Part shown: piece after piece, positions 61,147-64,000 of the stretch | How the letters are laid out: every line of letters begins with the position of its first letter | Position numbering within the stretch: the first letter of the stretch is position 1 | NCBI GenBank assembly: GCA_032718475.1 | Contig: JAUCBJ010002302.1 | Location: 22,655 to 86,654, forward strand | Length of the DNA: 64,000 bases | From: Nemertoderma westbladi | Taxonomy: Eukaryota > Xenacoelomorpha > Nemertodermatida > Nemertodermatidae | Direction of reading: 5' to 3' | Notes under the pieces: model-generated | Told to the model about the DNA's origin: nothing | Databases searched by the model: none | The model's input: only the letters and a program-made list of their open reading frames with translations | Translations under genes and position numbers: made by a program

Positions 61147-61179
61147 GTGGGTGGTCCTTCTTCAATCATTTACACTGAC

Positions 61180-63240
61180 ATGCGTGATGTACCCTACATG
61201 AGTGGTGTACCGCATATGCGTGGTGTACCCCACATGCGTGATGTACCCCACATGAGTGATGTACCGCACATGCGTGGTGTACCCCACATGCGTGATGTAC
61301 CCCACATGAGTGATGTACCGCACATGCGTGGTGTACCCCACATGCGTGGTGTACCCCACTTGAGTGATGTACCGCACATGCGTGGTGTACCCCACATGCG
61401 TGATGTACCCCACATGAGTGATGTACCGCACATGCGTGGTGTACCCCACATGCGTGGTGTACCCCACTTGAGTGGTGTACCGCACATGCGTGGTGTACCC
61501 CACATGCGTGATGTACCCCACATGCGTGATGTACCCTACATGCGTGGTGTACCCCACTTGAGTGGTGTACCGCACATGCGTGGCGTACCCCACTTGAGTG
61601 GTGTACCCCACATGCGTGGTGTACCCCACATGCGTGGTGTACCCTACATGCGTGGTGTACCCCACTTGAGTGGTGTACCGCACATGCGTGGTGTACCCCA
61701 CATGCGTGATGTACCCCACATGCGTGATGTACCCAACATGAGTGGTGTACCGCACATGCGTGGTGTACCCCACATGCGTGGTGTACCCTACATGCGTGGT
61801 GTACCCCACTTGAGTGGTGTACCGCACATGCGTGGGTACCCCACTTGAGTGGTGTACCCCACATGCGTGGTGTACCCCACATGCGTGGTGTACCCCACAT
61901 GCGTGATGTACCCCACATGCGTGATATACCCAACATGAGTGGTGTACCGCACATGCGTGGTGTACCCCACATGCGTGATGTACCCCACATGAGTGATGTA
62001 CCGCACATGCGTGGTGTACCCCACATACGTGGTGTACCCTACATGCGTGGTGTACCCCACATGCGTGGTGTACCCCACATGCGTGGTGTACCCCACATGC
62101 GTGGTGTACCCCACTTGAGTGGTGTACCCTACATGCGTGATGTACCCAACATGAGTGGTGTACCGCACATGCGTGATGTACCGCACATGCGTGGTGTACC
62201 GCACATGAGTGATGTACCGCACATGCGTGGAGTACCCCACATGCGTGGTGTACCGCACATGAGTGATGTACCCTACATGCGTGGTGTACCCCACATGAGT
62301 GGTGTACCCCACATGAGTGATGTACCCCACATACGTGATGTACCCAACATGAGTGGTGTACCCCACATGCGTGGTGTACCGCACATGCGTGGTGTACCCC
62401 ACATGCGTGGTGTACCCTACATGCGTGGTGTACCCCACTTGAGTGGTGTACCGCACATGCGTGGTGTACCCCACTTGAGTGGTGTACCCCACATGCGTGG
62501 TGTACCCCACATGCGTGGTGTACCCCACATGCGTGATGTACCCCACATGCGTGATATACCCAACATGAGTGGTGTACCGCACATGCGTGGTGTACCCCAC
62601 ATGCGTGATGTACCCCACATGAGTGATGTACCGCACATGCGTGGTGTACCCCACATGCGTGGTGTACCCCACATGCGTGGTGTACCCCACATACGTGGTG
62701 TACCCTACATGCGTGGTGTACCCCACATGCGTGGTGTACCCCACATGCGTGGTGTACCCCACATGCGTGGTGTACCCCACTTGAGTGGTGTACCCTACAT
62801 GCGTGATGTACACAACATGAGTGGTGTACCGCACATGCGTGATGTACCGCACATGCGTGGTGTACCGCACATGAGTGATGTACCGCACATGCGTGGAGTA
62901 CCCCACATGCGTGGTGTACCGCACATGAGTGATGTACCCTACATGCGTGGTGTACCCCACATGAGTGGTGTACCCCACATGAGTGGTGTACCCCACATGA
63001 GTGATGTACCCCACATACGTGATGTACCCAACATGAGTGGTGTACCCCACATGCGTGGTGTACCCCACATGCGTGGTGTACCCTACATGCGTGGTGTACC
63101 CTACATGCGTGGTGTACCCCACATGAGTGGTGTACCGCACATGAGTGGTGTACCCCACATGAGTGGTGTACCGCACATGAATGGTGTACCCCACATGAGT
63201 GGTGTACCCCACATGAGTGGTGTACCCCACATGAGTGGTG
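61180..63240 (+). repeat. 18-bp minisatellite (about 114 copies) after exon 16
   Basis: The unit is cacatgcgtggtgtaccc, with agtggt, gatgta, ttgagt and taca variants; in frame it reads MRGVPH. It begins about 34 bases after the exon 16 donor. A higher-order repeat of 630 bp (35 units) is visible: the rare gtgatatacc at 61921 recurs at 62551 with the same neighbours. One 17-bp unit near 61834 breaks the exon-16 frame. Confidence 0.97.
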
Positions 63241-63439
63241 CCAGATTTTACTTTTATTTTTTGTATAATTAGTTTGTTTTTTTATTTATTTAGGAACTTT
63301 TTTGCCGCCTAATTTATTTACAAAGCCTAATACATTTTGAATCATGTTGTCGTTGCTGTTAACTCTAAGGAACTAATTATTAAGGTACCGGCAAGCCGAC
63401 TTTAGAGAGGTTAATTCAACATTACAATAAGGTCTAAGT
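63241..63439. other. AT-rich spacer after the 18-bp array
   Basis: Presumed continuation of intron 16; no exon or signal recognised. Confidence 0.5.
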
Positions 63440-64000
63440 TGGGGACATCGACATCCCTCCTTGCTAAAGTGCATATCTTCTACAAATACAATAACTAAAT
63501 ATATTTCTGCCACTGGGGCCATCATGAGTAAAGCTATGCCTAAGGGCTAACCAACTACTAGGATCGGTATGCTGCATTGCAGCTGCATTTTTTTGAATGC
63601 TGTGCCGGCTTGTCGACAAAATTGCGCCGCCACAACTCCCTATCACCCATGACATTTTCTAAATCATCCGCATCTTCAAGGCCAGTGTCCTTTAAGATGC
63701 GTCTCAAGAAAGTCATGGGCTGTCCACCATGCTTATTCACTCCATGAGGCTGCCAAAGTACAAGATTATGCACTGGCTGGTCCTCACGGCAAAAGCAATG
63801 TCCTGCAAAGCGGAGGCGATTTTGTTCTAGTGTCAAGCTTAGGGGATCCAATGAGAAACCTCCAATGTTATATAGTGTCTGGTTGGAGATGTGTACATTG
63901 TACTTGACACAATGAACCCGGCGTAGCATTCTTGTGAATGTGCCATCCAGAGATTTGGTGTCCTCAGCAGTTAGAGCCCAGCATGAACTCCCATAGAGGA
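63440..64000 (-). pseudogene. 3' part of a second LINE copy, running off the window
   Basis: On the - strand this encodes LRFAGHCFCREDQPVHNLVL, then GGQPMTFLRRILKDTGLEDA and LWRRNFVDKPAQHSKK, about 90% like the C-terminus of the 39124-41822 LINE. It continues at least to 63440 with 3' sequence that the first copy lacks after gatcctagtag. Its start lies beyond 64000. It reads Leu-Trp where the other copy has a stop (41746), so the frame here is better preserved. Confidence 0.85.

Noticed and set aside
60194-60619. Independent gene starting at the ATG at 60194
   Set aside because: A splice acceptor lies immediately before it and its phases match exons 14 and 16, so it is better read as an internal exon.
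61162-63230. Antisense HVGYTT repeat ORFs
   Set aside because: By-product of the 18-bp unit. Only the + frame continuing from exon 16 has any coding context.

Overview
The window looks like nuclear DNA of an invertebrate metazoan; species and phylum cannot be fixed from the sequence alone. The evidence is GT-AG spliced exons of an animal centrosomal gene, animal-type BEL/Pao and non-LTR retrotransposons, foldback/MITE elements and AT-rich introns.

One host gene dominates the + strand. Sixteen coding exons (1927 to 61146) join with matching intron phases into about 1,699 codons. They encode the N-terminal and central parts of a centrosomin/CDK5RAP2/myomegalin-type protein. Exons 2-3 carry the CM1 motif that recruits gamma-tubulin complexes, exon 6 matches the next conserved CDK5RAP2 block, and exon 11 is a 684-codon coiled coil. 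No stop codon or C-terminal CM2 domain is seen, so the gene continues past 64000.

The introns hold at least eight families of tandem repeats covering roughly 37% of the window: 51 bp (intron 3), 32 bp (intron 9), 39 bp (intron 12), about 53 bp, 13 bp and 30 bp (intron 13), 48 bp (intron 14) and 18 bp (after exon 16). In the 51-bp and 32-bp arrays the unit is the 3' end of the upstream exon plus its own 5' splice site. This gives 59 and about 86 serial copies of an exon-end/donor cassette, the most unusual feature of the window.

Mobile DNA fills much of the rest. Intron 14 (24.7 kb) holds a young, nearly intact BEL/Pao element on the - strand (43409-60007; 5-bp target duplication, LTRs with two differences seen by eye, 2,940-codon Gag-Pol frame). 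It also holds a dead LINE (39124-41822) inserted inside the 48-bp array with an 11-bp target duplication. A second LINE copy enters from the right edge on the - strand, and a LINE scrap lies near 720-850. Foldback/MITE elements lie at about 350-660, 10803-11271 and 17951-21676, the last with another palindromic element nested inside. A possible separate promoter and first exon lies at 23500-23820, directly ahead of the 13-bp array.
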